NCBI GenBank assembly: GCA_964622375.1
Contig: CAZUQA010000067.1
Coordinates: 1 to 44,197, forward strand
Reading direction: 5' to 3'
Source of the DNA: CAZUQA01 sp964622375
GTDB lineage: Bacteria > Bacillota_I > Bacilli_A > Erysipelotrichales > Erysipelotrichaceae
DNA: 44,197 bases
Part shown: one piece after another, positions 24,492-33,060 of the stretch
Position numbering within the stretch: position 1 is the first letter of the stretch
How the letters are laid out: each line of letters begins with the position of its first letter
Made by a program: the position numbers and the translations under genes
Notes under the pieces: generated by a model
The model's input: the letters and a program-made list of their open reading frames with translations, nothing else
Told to the model about the DNA's origin: nothing
Databases searched by the model: none

Positions 24492-24533
24492 AAAATCTCT
24501 TTCAATAATAACAATGATGAAGAGATTTTTTTT
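24492..24533 (+). terminator. Terminator-like hairpin spanning the comEA start
   Basis: Perfect 10-bp stem AAAATCTCTT/AAGAGATTTT (24492-24501 and 24520-24529) followed by four more T. The 18-base loop holds both ATG codons of comEA (24514 and 24517). It can end the greA transcript, and in any longer transcript it could hide or present the comEA start. Confidence 0.7.
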
Positions 24534-24984
24534 ATTGGCTTGCTTGATCATTGCCTTGATAGTCAGTTGGTTTGTCACTTATCCCGAAAAAACTTTCCAA
24601 CGTCAAGAGATCACGGTACAAGTAAAAGGCGAAGTTAGCACAGAAAAAACCATCCAACTGCCACTGGGCATTAAGTTACCCGGTTTGTTGAACTATGTCG
24701 AACTTACGGAAAGGGCGGATCAGGATTTTTTTAAACAACAACTTCCCTTAAAGGATGGGGATATTATCACAGTACCCATAAAAAAAGAAGCAGAAAAAAT
24801 AGCGATAAATACCGCTGGAGTATCAGAACTATGTCAACTTAAAGGCATCGGTCCGGTTTTAGCGCAAAGAATAATTGATTATCGCTTGCAGCATGGCGTG
24901 TTTCAAAAGTTGGAAGATTTGATGAACGTCAAAGGCATCAAAGAAAAGACTTTTGCGAAAATCAAGGATTTTATATGCTTGTGA
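24514..24984 (+). CDS. comEA: ComEA-type DNA receptor
   Basis: Membrane-anchored protein that binds double-stranded DNA outside the cell during competence uptake. The 156-residue protein has an N-terminal anchor (about 4-22), an SLBB-like region with VQVKGEVS (about 35-42) to GDIITVP, and a C-terminal helix-hairpin-helix pair with INTAGVSELCQLKGIGPVLA and DLMNVKGIKEKTF. The start must be at 24514 or 24517, because no other ATG keeps the anchor, yet no ribosome binding site lies upstream: the codons sit in a hairpin loop. It overlaps comEC by 10 bases. Confidence 0.92.
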   Translation: MMKRFFLLACLIIALIVSWFVTYPEKTFQRQEITVQVKGEVSTEKTIQLPLGIKLPGLLNYVELTERADQDFFKQQLPLKDGDIITVPIKKEAEKIAINTAGVSELCQLKGIGPVLAQRIIDYRLQHGVFQKLEDLMNVKGIKEKTFAKIKDFICL

Positions 24985-26894
24985 GCATGTGGTTATATGT
25001 CGTTGGTACGGCATATTTGATTATTATGCATTACTGGGGCTGGCTGATTGCCAGCTGTCTTTTTCTTATCTGTTGTGTGCTAAAGTATGCTCGCCTGCCG
25101 CTTTTTGCCGTCTCGCTGGTAATGGTTGCTTTATTAGTCGGCTTAAGAAATCGGGTAAATACTCAACAAATATTTCGGGTTATTCAGATCAAAGAAAACT
25201 ATATTATCGCTGCTAATAAATTTAACGGGAAAATAATCATCTATGACCGTTCTTTGGAATATGGTTCTTTGTTTAAAGTGGAAAAACTCCAAGAAATCAC
25301 AGGAATGAAAAACCCGCTAATTTTTAACTTTCCGGATTATTTAAAACACTCAGGTATCACTTTCCAGGGTTTAAATCCTCAAGTTATCTCGATAGGTAAG
25401 GGGATGGCGAATTACCTATATCGTTATTATGACAACTTGGAGGAAGGTAAACGGAATTTTGTGAAGATTTGGCTTTATCAACAAGAAAAGCCGGACAGTG
25501 CCAGCGATTTTGTTTTCAGTAGCGGGCTGGCTCTTCGTCAACTGTTGCGGCTATTAAGCATTCCGCTGCTGTATTTCTTTGATCGGCGGCACCATCAAAA
25601 GATTGTTTTTCTGTTAAGCGGCATATTGTGCCTGTTTTTTCCAATGTTGTTGTCATTAAAGATAATTTTACTCTTTCGCTTGTTCAAATGGCTTTTTCCC
25701 CAAGAGAGTCAACAATTGCCGGCTTTAGTTATGGCTTTGTTAGTTTGGGATGATAGTTATTTGCTGCATCCCACTTTTCTTTATATTTATCTCCAGTATT
25801 TCGCAAGTTTTATTAATTTGGAAAAGACAGTAATTAAAAAACTGATGTCTCGCTTTTTTATTCAGCTGTTACTATTTAAGAAAACAAATATCTTATTGAC
25901 GGTAGGATTTAGCATCTACAGCTTGCTTCAAGCTATTACCTTGTTTTTTGCCTTGCTGGCTAAATATTTACCATGGGACTTCTTATTGTGGTGGCAGCAA
26001 TGTTTGTTGGCTTTATCTGATGTCAGTGCTTACTTCAGTATCACGACGCTACCCAGTTTTATTTCATTAGCGGTGTTTGTCGTTTTTTTAACCAAGAAGC
26101 AGCGTTTTTATGAAATTTTGCTGCCCTTAGTTTTGCCTTTGATTCAATTTCAACAATTCTTCAATCCTTTTTCTACGGTAACTTTACTGGATTGTGGACA
26201 GGCTGATTGTACGGTGGTGGCTTTAGCTTTCAACAGGTACAATTTGTTAATCGATGCCGGAAACAATTTTGGCGGGAAATGTGCAGAAAATGTTATTCTT
26301 CCTTATCTGGAAAAACAAGGGATTTTCAAAATCAATAACCTGATTGTCAGCCATGATGACTATGATCACAGTGGTAGTATTGCCGCAGTAATCCAGCAGA
26401 TAAATGTTGACGGCTTGGTTTATTATCCCCAAACAATTAAAGTCAAAAATCTTCAGATCCTTATTCCGGGTGACGTGGGTGACAATGTCAATTATCAAGC
26501 TTGGCAGATTGACAACGAAAACAGCTTGATAGTTTTACTGCAGCTAAACAATTTATCGATTTTATTCTGTGGGGATATCGGCAAAATGCAAGAAATCAAA
26601 CTGCTTCAGCTCTATGATTTAGCTGATTTTTCCCTATTAAAACTGGCGCATCATGGTTCAGATACTGCAAGTAGCAGTGAGCTGTTAAGTTTGCCTAACT
26701 GGCGCTATGCTTTGATCAGTAGCGGTCGCCACAATCGCTATGGCCATCCCAGCCCGGAAGTCATTAAGCGATTAAGGGATTTTCAGTTGCCTTATCTCAA
26801 TACATCACAAACCGGCTATATAAGTCTGTACAGTGTTTTTGGGATTAACTTTATTGAAAGCCAGCAGGGGAAAATAGTTTACTTTATAAACTAG
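24975..26894 (+). CDS. comEC: ComEC/Rec2 DNA uptake channel
   Basis: Membrane channel through which single-stranded DNA is thought to enter the cell in transformation. The 639-residue protein has N-terminal membrane segments, an OB-like external part, a central competence membrane region, and a C-terminal metallo-beta-lactamase domain. The latter opens with LLDCGQADCTVVA and carries the metal motif SHDDYDH (459-465), then FCGDIG, LAHHGSDTASS and GRHNRYGHPSPEV. Bacillus ComEC is longer (about 770 residues). comEB, which separates comEA and comEC in Bacillus, is missing here. The start lies inside the end of comEA. Confidence 0.94.
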   Translation: MLVSMWLYVVGTAYLIIMHYWGWLIASCLFLICCVLKYARLPLFAVSLVMVALLVGLRNRVNTQQIFRVIQIKENYIIAANKFNGKIIIYDRSLEYGSLFKVEKLQEITGMKNPLIFNFPDYLKHSGITFQGLNPQVISIGKGMANYLYRYYDNLEEGKRNFVKIWLYQQEKPDSASDFVFSSGLALRQLLRLLSIPLLYFFDRRHHQKIVFLLSGILCLFFPMLLSLKIILLFRLFKWLFPQESQQLPALVMALLVWDDSYLLHPTFLYIYLQYFASFINLEKTVIKKLMSRFFIQLLLFKKTNILLTVGFSIYSLLQAITLFFALLAKYLPWDFLLWWQQCLLALSDVSAYFSITTLPSFISLAVFVVFLTKKQRFYEILLPLVLPLIQFQQFFNPFSTVTLLDCGQADCTVVALAFNRYNLLIDAGNNFGGKCAENVILPYLEKQGIFKINNLIVSHDDYDHSGSIAAVIQQINVDGLVYYPQTIKVKNLQILIPGDVGDNVNYQAWQIDNENSLIVLLQLNNLSILFCGDIGKMQEIKLLQLYDLADFSLLKLAHHGSDTASSSELLSLPNWRYALISSGRHNRYGHPSPEVIKRLRDFQLPYLNTSQTGYISLYSVFGINFIESQQGKIVYFIN

Positions 26895-26940
26895 CGAAAG
26901 AGCCTTGTGAAGCCCGGTTTATGAAGTTGTTTTGCCGACT

Positions 26941-26971
26941 AAAAAAATGCTGACCAAGATACTTGTCAGCA
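26941..26971 (-). terminator. Terminator of the surface-protein gene
   Basis: On the minus strand a 7-bp stem TGCTGAC/GTCAGCA (26965-26971 with 26948-26954), 10-base loop, followed by seven T. It lies 12 bases after the stop codon of the surface-protein gene. Confidence 0.85.
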
Positions 26972-26983
26972 AGGAAAACAGAT

Positions 26984-28951
26984 TTAGTAGCGCCGCGGTC
27001 TGCGCCTTTTTCTTTTGGCGATAAGCAAGATTACTACAGTGAGGCCAACGATGAGAACTAAGACACTGCCGCCAAGGATGGCCCATTTAATCCACGAAGA
27101 ATTTGTTTTCTCCGGCGGGACTTCAGTATTATCATCATCAATATCATTATTGTTGGGTTTTTCGACTTCTTTCCACTTGGCGTATAAAGTGAAGTCGCCT
27201 TTGACTAAACTGTCAAAGTTGTAGACGACATTGAGATCTTCGGTAGTACACCAAGCCTCAAATTCGTAGCCGTCTTTAAAGGGGGTGTTGGGCGGGGAAA
27301 CCTTATCGCCTTCTAAAACCGTAACCGGTTTTGTGATGGTGCCGCCATTGGTTTCGAAGCTGATTGTCCGTTTAAAGTCACCGACACTAACCCCGGCAAC
27401 GACGAAGAAACCTTTATTTTTCGCATTTTCATAACCGATACCACTTTTTTTATCTTTGAGCATCCAGAAAACTGATGCCGTTGAGTTACTAACTAAGTCA
27501 TCTTTACTGTCGCTTTGATATTTTGTTCTAACGGGATTCCAACCAACGACAACAGCGCTTCCTTCGATCCTGACTTTATCACCACTGCTCCGAATCACCG
27601 TATCGGTGCCGCTTCCTTCAAGATTCTTGGCTCGGGCGAAAATGAAACCATGGCTGATGATTACGGAACTGCCGCTTTTACATTCAATGGCGCTACTATG
27701 GGTGGTGCTTAAAATACCACCGGTAACTGTAATTTTAGTATCTTTACCGTTATCGAGAATCAGCTGTTTAGTTGCACTAAAAGTGCCGCCACTGATGTTG
27801 ATGGTCGTCGTGTTGTCTTTTGTCAACTCGTTGACTAAAATGATGTTATTTCCCTTGAAGTTACCACCGTTGATTTTAATTGTCGCCAGGGTGCCGGTAT
27901 CAATTACTGTTCCGTTTTTACCGCTGGTTTCGAAGCTGCCGTCAGTTATTTCGATGATATTGTTTTTCCCACCTTGGATTATCGTCTTTCCGGCGGATTT
28001 TAGTGTGCCTTTGCTTATTTTTAAGGTATTTTTTTCACCGATTAAATTGAAAGCTACATCAACACCGGTAATGGTGCCGCCGCTGATAGTGCAGATTTTA
28101 TTCGAGCTGTTATAGCCGAAGATCACAGTAGCAATCTTAGCACCTTTGACGCTTGCCAGCGTCCCACCTTTGATATTCAAGTTACCGGCGGCAAAGATAA
28201 CCGCAGCGTTGGTGCAATTGTTTTTAACTGTACCGCCGCTGATGGTGAGGGTACTGGTTCCCAGACCGTAGACTGCCGTTCCATTGTCGGTGCTGGTATT
28301 CTCTACTGTTCCGCCTTTAATTTCAAGTTTGCTGTAGGTAGAAATTGTGCCGCCGTCAGCTTTGCTGTTGCTTTTCACATTGCCACCACTAATGGTAATA
28401 TCAGTTCCGGCTCGACCTTCAATAGCCACCAGACCGGCGGTGTTTTCAATCAAACCGCTAGTGACAATCAATTTGCTGGAATCGAAACAGGCAACCGTGA
28501 CGCTGCTGGCATCATTGCTTTTAATAGAACCGCCTTTTACCGTGGTGGTTGTAGTAGCTTTAGTTTGTAAAGCGACATCACCGGTGCTGCAGGTAATGGA
28601 ACCGCTGACGATTTCAAAGGCAGCAACACCATCAAAAACAACGCGTTCACTACTGCTATAAGTGGCTTGCCAAACAACAGTTACTTTCTTGGTTGTTATT
28701 AACCTTAAGACCGCATCGCCGTTACTTTTACCGCCGTTGATGATAATGCTGTCGCCGACCTCAGCATCAAGCATCGCTTGATCAAAATTCGCTTCAATGT
28801 CGGAGACTGCATCACTTTCCTGAATGGTGACAGTCCAAGTAGCTGCTTTGATTTTTTTGGTATAGCTTAAAGTTGTTAGTATAAACAGCAAACAAAGAAT
28901 TACTTTAGAAAAGCTTTGGTGCTTCTTGTCTGAAATGCGAATTGGTTTCAT
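26984..28951 (-). CDS. Secreted beta-helix-like surface protein with C-terminal anchor
   Basis: Large exported protein of 655 residues. It has a signal peptide (about 1-36), then a long repeat region (about 75-440) of short strands with recurring ISGGT or KGGT turns. That pattern suggests a right-handed beta-helix, as in adhesins or polysaccharide-acting enzymes. Next comes a Listeria-Bacteroides-type repeat domain (about 525-590, with GYEFEAWCTTEDLN and FTLYAKW). It ends in a membrane helix (about 621-643) and the basic tail RKRRRPRRY. No LPXTG sorting motif is visible, so it is probably held by the membrane helix. The ATG follows AAGGGAGG. It breaks the comEC-holA order. Ligand or substrate unknown. 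Confidence 0.88.
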   Translation of the reverse strand: MKPIRISDKKHQSFSKVILCLLFILTTLSYTKKIKAATWTVTIQESDAVSDIEANFDQAMLDAEVGDSIIINGGKSNGDAVLRLITTKKVTVVWQATYSSSERVVFDGVAAFEIVSGSITCSTGDVALQTKATTTTTVKGGSIKSNDASSVTVACFDSSKLIVTSGLIENTAGLVAIEGRAGTDITISGGNVKSNSKADGGTISTYSKLEIKGGTVENTSTDNGTAVYGLGTSTLTISGGTVKNNCTNAAVIFAAGNLNIKGGTLASVKGAKIATVIFGYNSSNKICTISGGTITGVDVAFNLIGEKNTLKISKGTLKSAGKTIIQGGKNNIIEITDGSFETSGKNGTVIDTGTLATIKINGGNFKGNNIILVNELTKDNTTTINISGGTFSATKQLILDNGKDTKITVTGGILSTTHSSAIECKSGSSVIISHGFIFARAKNLEGSGTDTVIRSSGDKVRIEGSAVVVGWNPVRTKYQSDSKDDLVSNSTASVFWMLKDKKSGIGYENAKNKGFFVVAGVSVGDFKRTISFETNGGTITKPVTVLEGDKVSPPNTPFKDGYEFEAWCTTEDLNVVYNFDSLVKGDFTLYAKWKEVEKPNNNDIDDDNTEVPPEKTNSSWIKWAILGGSVLVLIVGLTVVILLIAKRKRRRPRRY

Positions 28952-28990
28952 AGATTTTACCTCCCTTATGTACAGTGCTTTATTTCATTA

Positions 28991-29019
28991 ATTTTAGTAC
29001 TTGAAAAGTCGATTGTGCA
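28991..29019 (-). promoter_or_regulatory. Possible promoter of the surface-protein gene
   Basis: Minus strand TGCACA (29019-29014), 17 bases, TAAAAT (28996-28991), about 40 bases before the start codon. Four and five matches to the consensus; other choices exist in this A/T-rich stretch. Confidence 0.35.
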
Positions 29020-29255
29020 GTAATTTCTATTAACATAATACTACATTAACTGCCACAAATACTAAAAGAAATTACTTATTGTCAGCATTGGTGAATAAGC
29101 GGTTTTTTCAGTTTAATGGTAGAATAATACTTGAATGAGGTTTTGGGCCGGTGATATTGGCTTTGGATAGTTTTGCGTTAATTGTTCTGTTAAAATATCT
29201 GTGTGATTGCTCCTTGGTTTTCTAAGTGACTAATCGCAAAAGAAACGGTGAAAAC
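29020..29255. other. Divergent intergenic region between surface protein and holA
   Basis: No gene is visible. It holds the holA extended -10 box near its right end, and the surface-protein promoter lies just outside its left end. I see no repeats or RNA structure. Confidence 0.45.
29188..29196 (+). promoter_or_regulatory. Extended -10 promoter of holA
   Basis: TG-n-TAAAAT (TG at 29188-29189, hexamer 29191-29196), without a clear -35 box, about 60 bases before the holA start. Confidence 0.45.
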
Positions 29256-30224
29256 ATGAACTACATTTTTGCGGGACTCGATGAGTACACCATCAACCAA
29301 GAAATTAAGGAGCTGACTGCTCAAGTTTTGCCGACGGTAGACGACCTAAGCTTAGTTTATTATGATAATGGCGATTTAAACTGGCAAAATGCCATCGATG
29401 ATGCTTCTACTTTTCCGTTTTTTGGCAGTGAAAAGGTTATCGTGGTAGAAAACTGTTGGTTTTTAACGGCGAAAGAAAGTGCAACAGCCAGTGATGAAGA
29501 GATTATTTTAGAATATCTGCGCAGTCCTAACGAACAAACCATTTTGATAATGAGTGTTTATGGTAATTTAGATAATCGCAAGACTATAGTTAAAGAGCTG
29601 AGAAAACTCTGTGCAGTGCACGAAATCGCAGCTTTAAATCAGGATGAGTTTCATGACCAAGTGCGGCAGGACTTAAGTAAGTCAACTATTAAGATGTCAC
29701 AAGCTTGTCTGCATGAACTTTTGGAACGCTTACCTCTGGATTTGCGCAACTGGCAAAATGAATTAGCCAAACTTCAGTTGTATCCTGCGGCTATTGATAA
29801 AGAAGTCATTGATTCATTAATCAGTCGCAACATCAATGATGATGTCTTTAAATTGTCACAGGCAGTTTTAGCTAATAACTTAGATGAAAGCCTTTTGTTG
29901 TTTAATGATCTGATGGTTAAGAATAACGATCCCATCGGTTTGACAGCTTTACTAGCCAGTAATTTTCGGTTGATTTATCAAGTTAAGGTTTGGCGTTCTA
30001 AAGGCTACGATGAGAAACAGATTGCTCAGGAATTTGGCATTCACCCCTACCGCGTGAAGTTAGCCAACCAAGCAGCGCGTTTTATTACCTTAGATTTACT
30101 TTTAGAGATACTCAATGATTTTGCGAATCTCGACTTTCGCTTAAAGAATTTTAGTGGTGATCGCAAAGTGGAATTCGAACTGGTGTTAATCAGTATATTA
30201 AAGAGGCGTCATGCACTCCATTAA
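29256..30224 (+). CDS. holA: DNA polymerase III subunit delta
   Basis: Clamp-loader subunit that opens the sliding clamp. The 322-residue protein begins MNYIFAGLDEYTINQEI as the family does, has FPFFGSEKVIVVENC (about 48-62), and a C-terminal domain with ASNFRLIYQVKVWRSKGYDE and GIHPYRVKLANQAARF. The start at 29256 fits the family; an in-frame GTG at 29226 adds ten charged residues and lacks support. Only a weak GGTG ribosome binding site is seen. It overlaps the serine dehydratase gene by 14 bases, an unusual partner. Confidence 0.93.
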   Translation: MNYIFAGLDEYTINQEIKELTAQVLPTVDDLSLVYYDNGDLNWQNAIDDASTFPFFGSEKVIVVENCWFLTAKESATASDEEIILEYLRSPNEQTILIMSVYGNLDNRKTIVKELRKLCAVHEIAALNQDEFHDQVRQDLSKSTIKMSQACLHELLERLPLDLRNWQNELAKLQLYPAAIDKEVIDSLISRNINDDVFKLSQAVLANNLDESLLLFNDLMVKNNDPIGLTALLASNFRLIYQVKVWRSKGYDEKQIAQEFGIHPYRVKLANQAARFITLDLLLEILNDFANLDFRLKNFSGDRKVEFELVLISILKRRHALH

Positions 30225-31410
30225 AGAGCTCTATCAGATTGGTCCGGGCCCCTCCAGCTCGCATACTATAGCGCCGCGTAAGGCTTGTTTACAGTATCTG
30301 GCTAATTTTCCGGATTCCCAACAACTGAAAGTGGTACTTTATGGCACTTTGGCTTTGGGAGCCAGTGGGCACTTTACCGATGTCGCAATCTATGAAGCAG
30401 TAGCCCCAAGAGACTGTGAGATTATTTTTAAACCGCAGGAAAATCGCGGTCATCCGTTGTTTTTTACGATTACCGGCCGAAACGAGCATTATATCTTTCC
30501 AGTTTGGGAAGTGGAATCTATCGGTGGTGGTAATATAAAAGTTAACGGTACTTACCCGGAAAGCAGCAATATCTATCCCCATGATAGTTTCAACGCTATC
30601 AAGACCTATTGCTTGAGTGAAAATATTTCCTTAGTTGACTATGTCAACAAATATGAGCCGGATATCAACGGCTATCTACCCCAAGTGCTGAAACAGATGT
30701 TGACAGTAGTCAATGATGGTCTAAAAAAACGGGGTGTGTTACCGGGGAAATTGGAGCTACAAAGAGTAGCTAACAATCTTTTTTTAAAAGCTAATAGCCT
30801 GGATCGTAGTGCCGAAAAAACCCGTTTGACTATCATGGCTTATGCTTACAGTGCTGCCGAAGAGAATGCCGCCGGTTCACTGGTGGTTACGGCACCGACT
30901 TTGGGTGCTTCCGGGGTATTACCTGCCGTACTTAAATATTTTAGTGAAAACGGCGTAGGTAAAACGCGATTGTACAATGCTTTAATGTGCGCCGGTATCT
31001 TCGGTAACTTAGTCAAAACCCGGGCTACGATTTCCGGGGCAGTCGGTGGTTGTCAGGCAGAAATTGGCACGGCTTGTGCTATGGCGGCAGCAGCTATCGC
31101 CTATCTGGAAGGTCTCAATATCGAGCAAATCGAAGCAGCAGCGGAAATTGCCATCGAACATCATTTAGGTTTAACCTGTGATCCGGTAGGCGGTTATGTG
31201 ATGATACCTTGTATTGAAAGGAATGCGGTGGCCGCTTTACGAGCTTTTGACGCCGTACTATTGGCGAAAAACTTACTGGATATTCGCAAGAATCGCATTA
31301 GTTTTGATATGGTGGTTGAGACGATGAACTATACCGGGCAAAAGATTTCGCTGGAATTAAAAGAAACCTCGCTGGGCGGCTTGGCAACACAAATTATCTT
31401 GGATCAATAA
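30211..31410 (+). CDS. Iron-sulfur L-serine dehydratase, single chain
   Basis: Converts L-serine to pyruvate and ammonia with a [4Fe-4S] cluster. Both parts found as separate subunits in many Bacillota are joined: an N-terminal part with GPSSSHT (13-19), and a C-terminal catalytic part. The three cluster cysteines are Cys281 in GGCQAE, Cys323 in LTCDPVGG and Cys334 in PCIERN. At 399 residues it is shorter than the single-chain E. coli enzymes (about 455). It is coupled to holA by overlap, and a terminator follows. The cluster makes the enzyme oxygen-sensitive, fitting an anaerobic or microaerobic cell. Confidence 0.93.
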   Translation: MHSIKELYQIGPGPSSSHTIAPRKACLQYLANFPDSQQLKVVLYGTLALGASGHFTDVAIYEAVAPRDCEIIFKPQENRGHPLFFTITGRNEHYIFPVWEVESIGGGNIKVNGTYPESSNIYPHDSFNAIKTYCLSENISLVDYVNKYEPDINGYLPQVLKQMLTVVNDGLKKRGVLPGKLELQRVANNLFLKANSLDRSAEKTRLTIMAYAYSAAEENAAGSLVVTAPTLGASGVLPAVLKYFSENGVGKTRLYNALMCAGIFGNLVKTRATISGAVGGCQAEIGTACAMAAAAIAYLEGLNIEQIEAAAEIAIEHHLGLTCDPVGGYVMIPCIERNAVAALRAFDAVLLAKNLLDIRKNRISFDMVVETMNYTGQKISLELKETSLGGLATQIILDQ

Positions 31411-31438
31411 AGATTATTCAAATTCTTCTTTATTTTTT
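31406..31438 (+). terminator. Terminator after the serine dehydratase gene
   Basis: Stem AATAAAGA/TCTTTATT (31406-31413 and 31427-31434), 13-base loop, then four more T. It overlaps the stop codons of both converging genes. Confidence 0.65.
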
Positions 31439-32164
31439 ACTGTTATATTGACAGCGACTTCTTTGGTAATAGTTGGCATAGTAATCATCCAGATTTCTGT
31501 CACGTGAATTACCGCCATCGGCTAAAAACCATTTTTCATCTTCATATTCGAAATAGAGTATCAACTCAAAGACGGTAAAGTAACCAGGGTCGTCCTCATT
31601 ACTATGGTATTTGTAGACAACGGGAAAATTTCCCAACACTTCAACGGTGGTTTTGTCAATCCAAGTAATATTATAGGCGTAAATATCCCTGATACCATAG
31701 GAATCTTTGTAGTACTTCTTGTTACTCGCATTATATTCATAGGGGATTTCAATGAAATAAGGGTCAAACTCACACTGATTATGGTTGGCGTTATCATAGT
31801 ACTCTCTGGACATTTGGCAGTCATAATAATCTGATTCTGTTGGATCGCTCAGGTACTTAAGTATCCCATTAGCTTTTTGATAATTGAACATATCCTCAAA
31901 GTATAGCGGGGCGATTTCTATATACAAGTTCTTGATGAGCTGCTCATTTTCCTCTGGTATTGGAGCCTTGGTCGTATCTTTGTTCACCTTTGTTGGATTA
32001 GCATCCCCAATATCACCAGATGAATTGTCAATTTTTGGCTGACCATCAGCGACGATGTCGGAAGTGTGACCAGCAGAGTTTAAAGCATCACTGTTCGCCG
32101 TTTTTGTCTTGGAACATCCCAATAATAGCAGTAATGCCATAATAATAAGCAGATATTTTTTCAT
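31430..32164 (-). CDS. Putative lipoprotein of unknown function
   Basis: The 244-residue protein has a short signal peptide with a lipobox ending LLLGC, so Cys17 is expected to be lipid-modified and the protein held on the outer face of the membrane. A low-complexity linker rich in Ser, Asp and Asn follows (about 20-70). The C-terminal domain is rich in aromatic residues, with strands such as EDEKWFLADGG near 215-225 that recall NTF2-like domains; that link is only an impression. The start has a GAGG site. It has its own promoter and stands alone. Confidence 0.85.
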   Translation of the reverse strand: MKKYLLIIMALLLLLGCSKTKTANSDALNSAGHTSDIVADGQPKIDNSSGDIGDANPTKVNKDTTKAPIPEENEQLIKNLYIEIAPLYFEDMFNYQKANGILKYLSDPTESDYYDCQMSREYYDNANHNQCEFDPYFIEIPYEYNASNKKYYKDSYGIRDIYAYNITWIDKTTVEVLGNFPVVYKYHSNEDDPGYFTVFELILYFEYEDEKWFLADGGNSRDRNLDDYYANYYQRSRCQYNSKK

Positions 32165-32193
32165 AAAAATCCTCTTAGTAAACTCTATAGCAG

Positions 32194-32222
32194 ATTATAT
32201 AATAATTGAAATTCGAATTCAA
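32194..32222 (-). promoter_or_regulatory. Promoter of the lipoprotein gene
   Basis: Minus strand TTGAAT (32222-32217), 17 bases, TATAAT (32199-32194), about 30 bases before the start codon. Confidence 0.72.
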
Positions 32223-32329
32223 ACGACTCGCTTCCCAAACTAAGCCATAATAGCCGTCAACTTCAAGGAGATTTTTATGTGAATGAAATAGTTAGGGTTA
32301 TTTTTCAGGTAACAACCAGAGCGTAGCCA

Positions 32330-32355
32330 AAATAAAAGCAACGGAAACGTTGCTT
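32330..32355 (-). terminator. Terminator of rpsT
   Basis: Perfect 8-bp stem AAGCAACG/CGTTGCTT (32336-32343 and 32348-32355) with a 4-base loop, followed on the minus strand by a T-rich tract. It begins 5 bases after the rpsT stop. Confidence 0.85.
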
Positions 32356-32360
32356 GTCTG

Positions 32361-32624
32361 TTAATTTAAGGTGTTTACGGCTTTGGCTAATCGCGCTTTT
32401 TGGCGTGCGGCATAATTGCGATGATAGATATTTTTCGCTACCAACTTGTCTAGCTGTTTGTTAGCAGTATTAAAAGCCAAAGTTGCGGTTTCTTTATCGC
32501 CGGCTTCCACAGCTGCGAACACTTTTTTCATCGCGGTTCTGGTTGCGGATTTTTTTGCATTGTTGGCTAAACGGGATTTTTCGTTGGTTAACGCACGCTT
32601 TTTTTGTGATTTTATTTGTGGCAC
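32361..32624 (-). CDS. rpsT: 30S ribosomal protein S20
   Basis: Small ribosomal subunit protein that binds 16S rRNA early in assembly. The 87-residue, very basic protein matches S20: PQIKSQKKRALTNEKSRLAN at the start and a helical body ending ARQKARLAKAVNTL. Translation begins at a GTG (32624-32622), with AGGAGG (32636-32631) 6 bases ahead. E. coli rpsT also uses a non-ATG start (UUG), tied there to control of its expression. It has its own promoter and terminator. Confidence 0.97.
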   Translation of the reverse strand: MPQIKSQKKRALTNEKSRLANNAKKSATRTAMKKVFAAVEAGDKETATLAFNTANKQLDKLVAKNIYHRNYAARQKARLAKAVNTLN

Positions 32625-32654
32625 AATAAACCTCCTGCATTGAAATGCTATTGC

Positions 32655-32683
32655 ATTATATCAAACCTCGATTGTTTGTGCAA
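32655..32683 (-). promoter_or_regulatory. Promoter of rpsT
   Basis: Minus strand TTGCAC (32683-32678), 17 bases, TATAAT (32660-32655), with TG one base ahead of the -10 box (extended type). About 30 bases separate it from the GTG start. Confidence 0.72.
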
Positions 32684-33060
32684 CACTAAGATAATAGAGC
32701 GGGAGGGTCATCGGATAATGGCAACAGAAAAGTGATGACTCGGTTCGACGATGTTTTACTTTGATAGGAAGATGATAGCGATTAGTCAGATCTTTATCGT
32801 AATCATTATTGGCGCGATATCAGCGTTCGCTAAGTAATACACCACTGATGAAATGTAAGGTATTTAAGTCATTACAAAAGTTTTAGTATATAATTGTGAT
32901 AAGAGGGCTGGTGTTTTATAGTTGTTATTATTCTTTTTACTTGAGCAAGCCATATTATGGAATACGAATATAAATTTGTGATTGTTGGTAAAGCGAATCA
33001 AGATGATTTCTATTGTTGTGTGATTGAATAGTTGTAAGGAAAAACCGGAGATTAAGCGAC
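32684..33060 (+). other. Gap before the large glycosyltransferase gene
   Basis: No firm gene. Two tiny reading frames occur: 32751-32837 (28 codons, with the hydrophobic stretch IFIVIIIGAISAFA) and 32957-33031 (24 codons). Neither has a convincing ribosome binding site. A TATAAT at 32889-32894, without a clear -35 box, may be the promoter of the glycosyltransferase gene. Confidence 0.4.

Noticed and set aside
27606..28115. Open frames on the plus strand opposite the surface-protein gene
   Set aside because: They follow from the repetitive codons of the minus-strand gene, which has a signal peptide, ribosome binding site and terminator.
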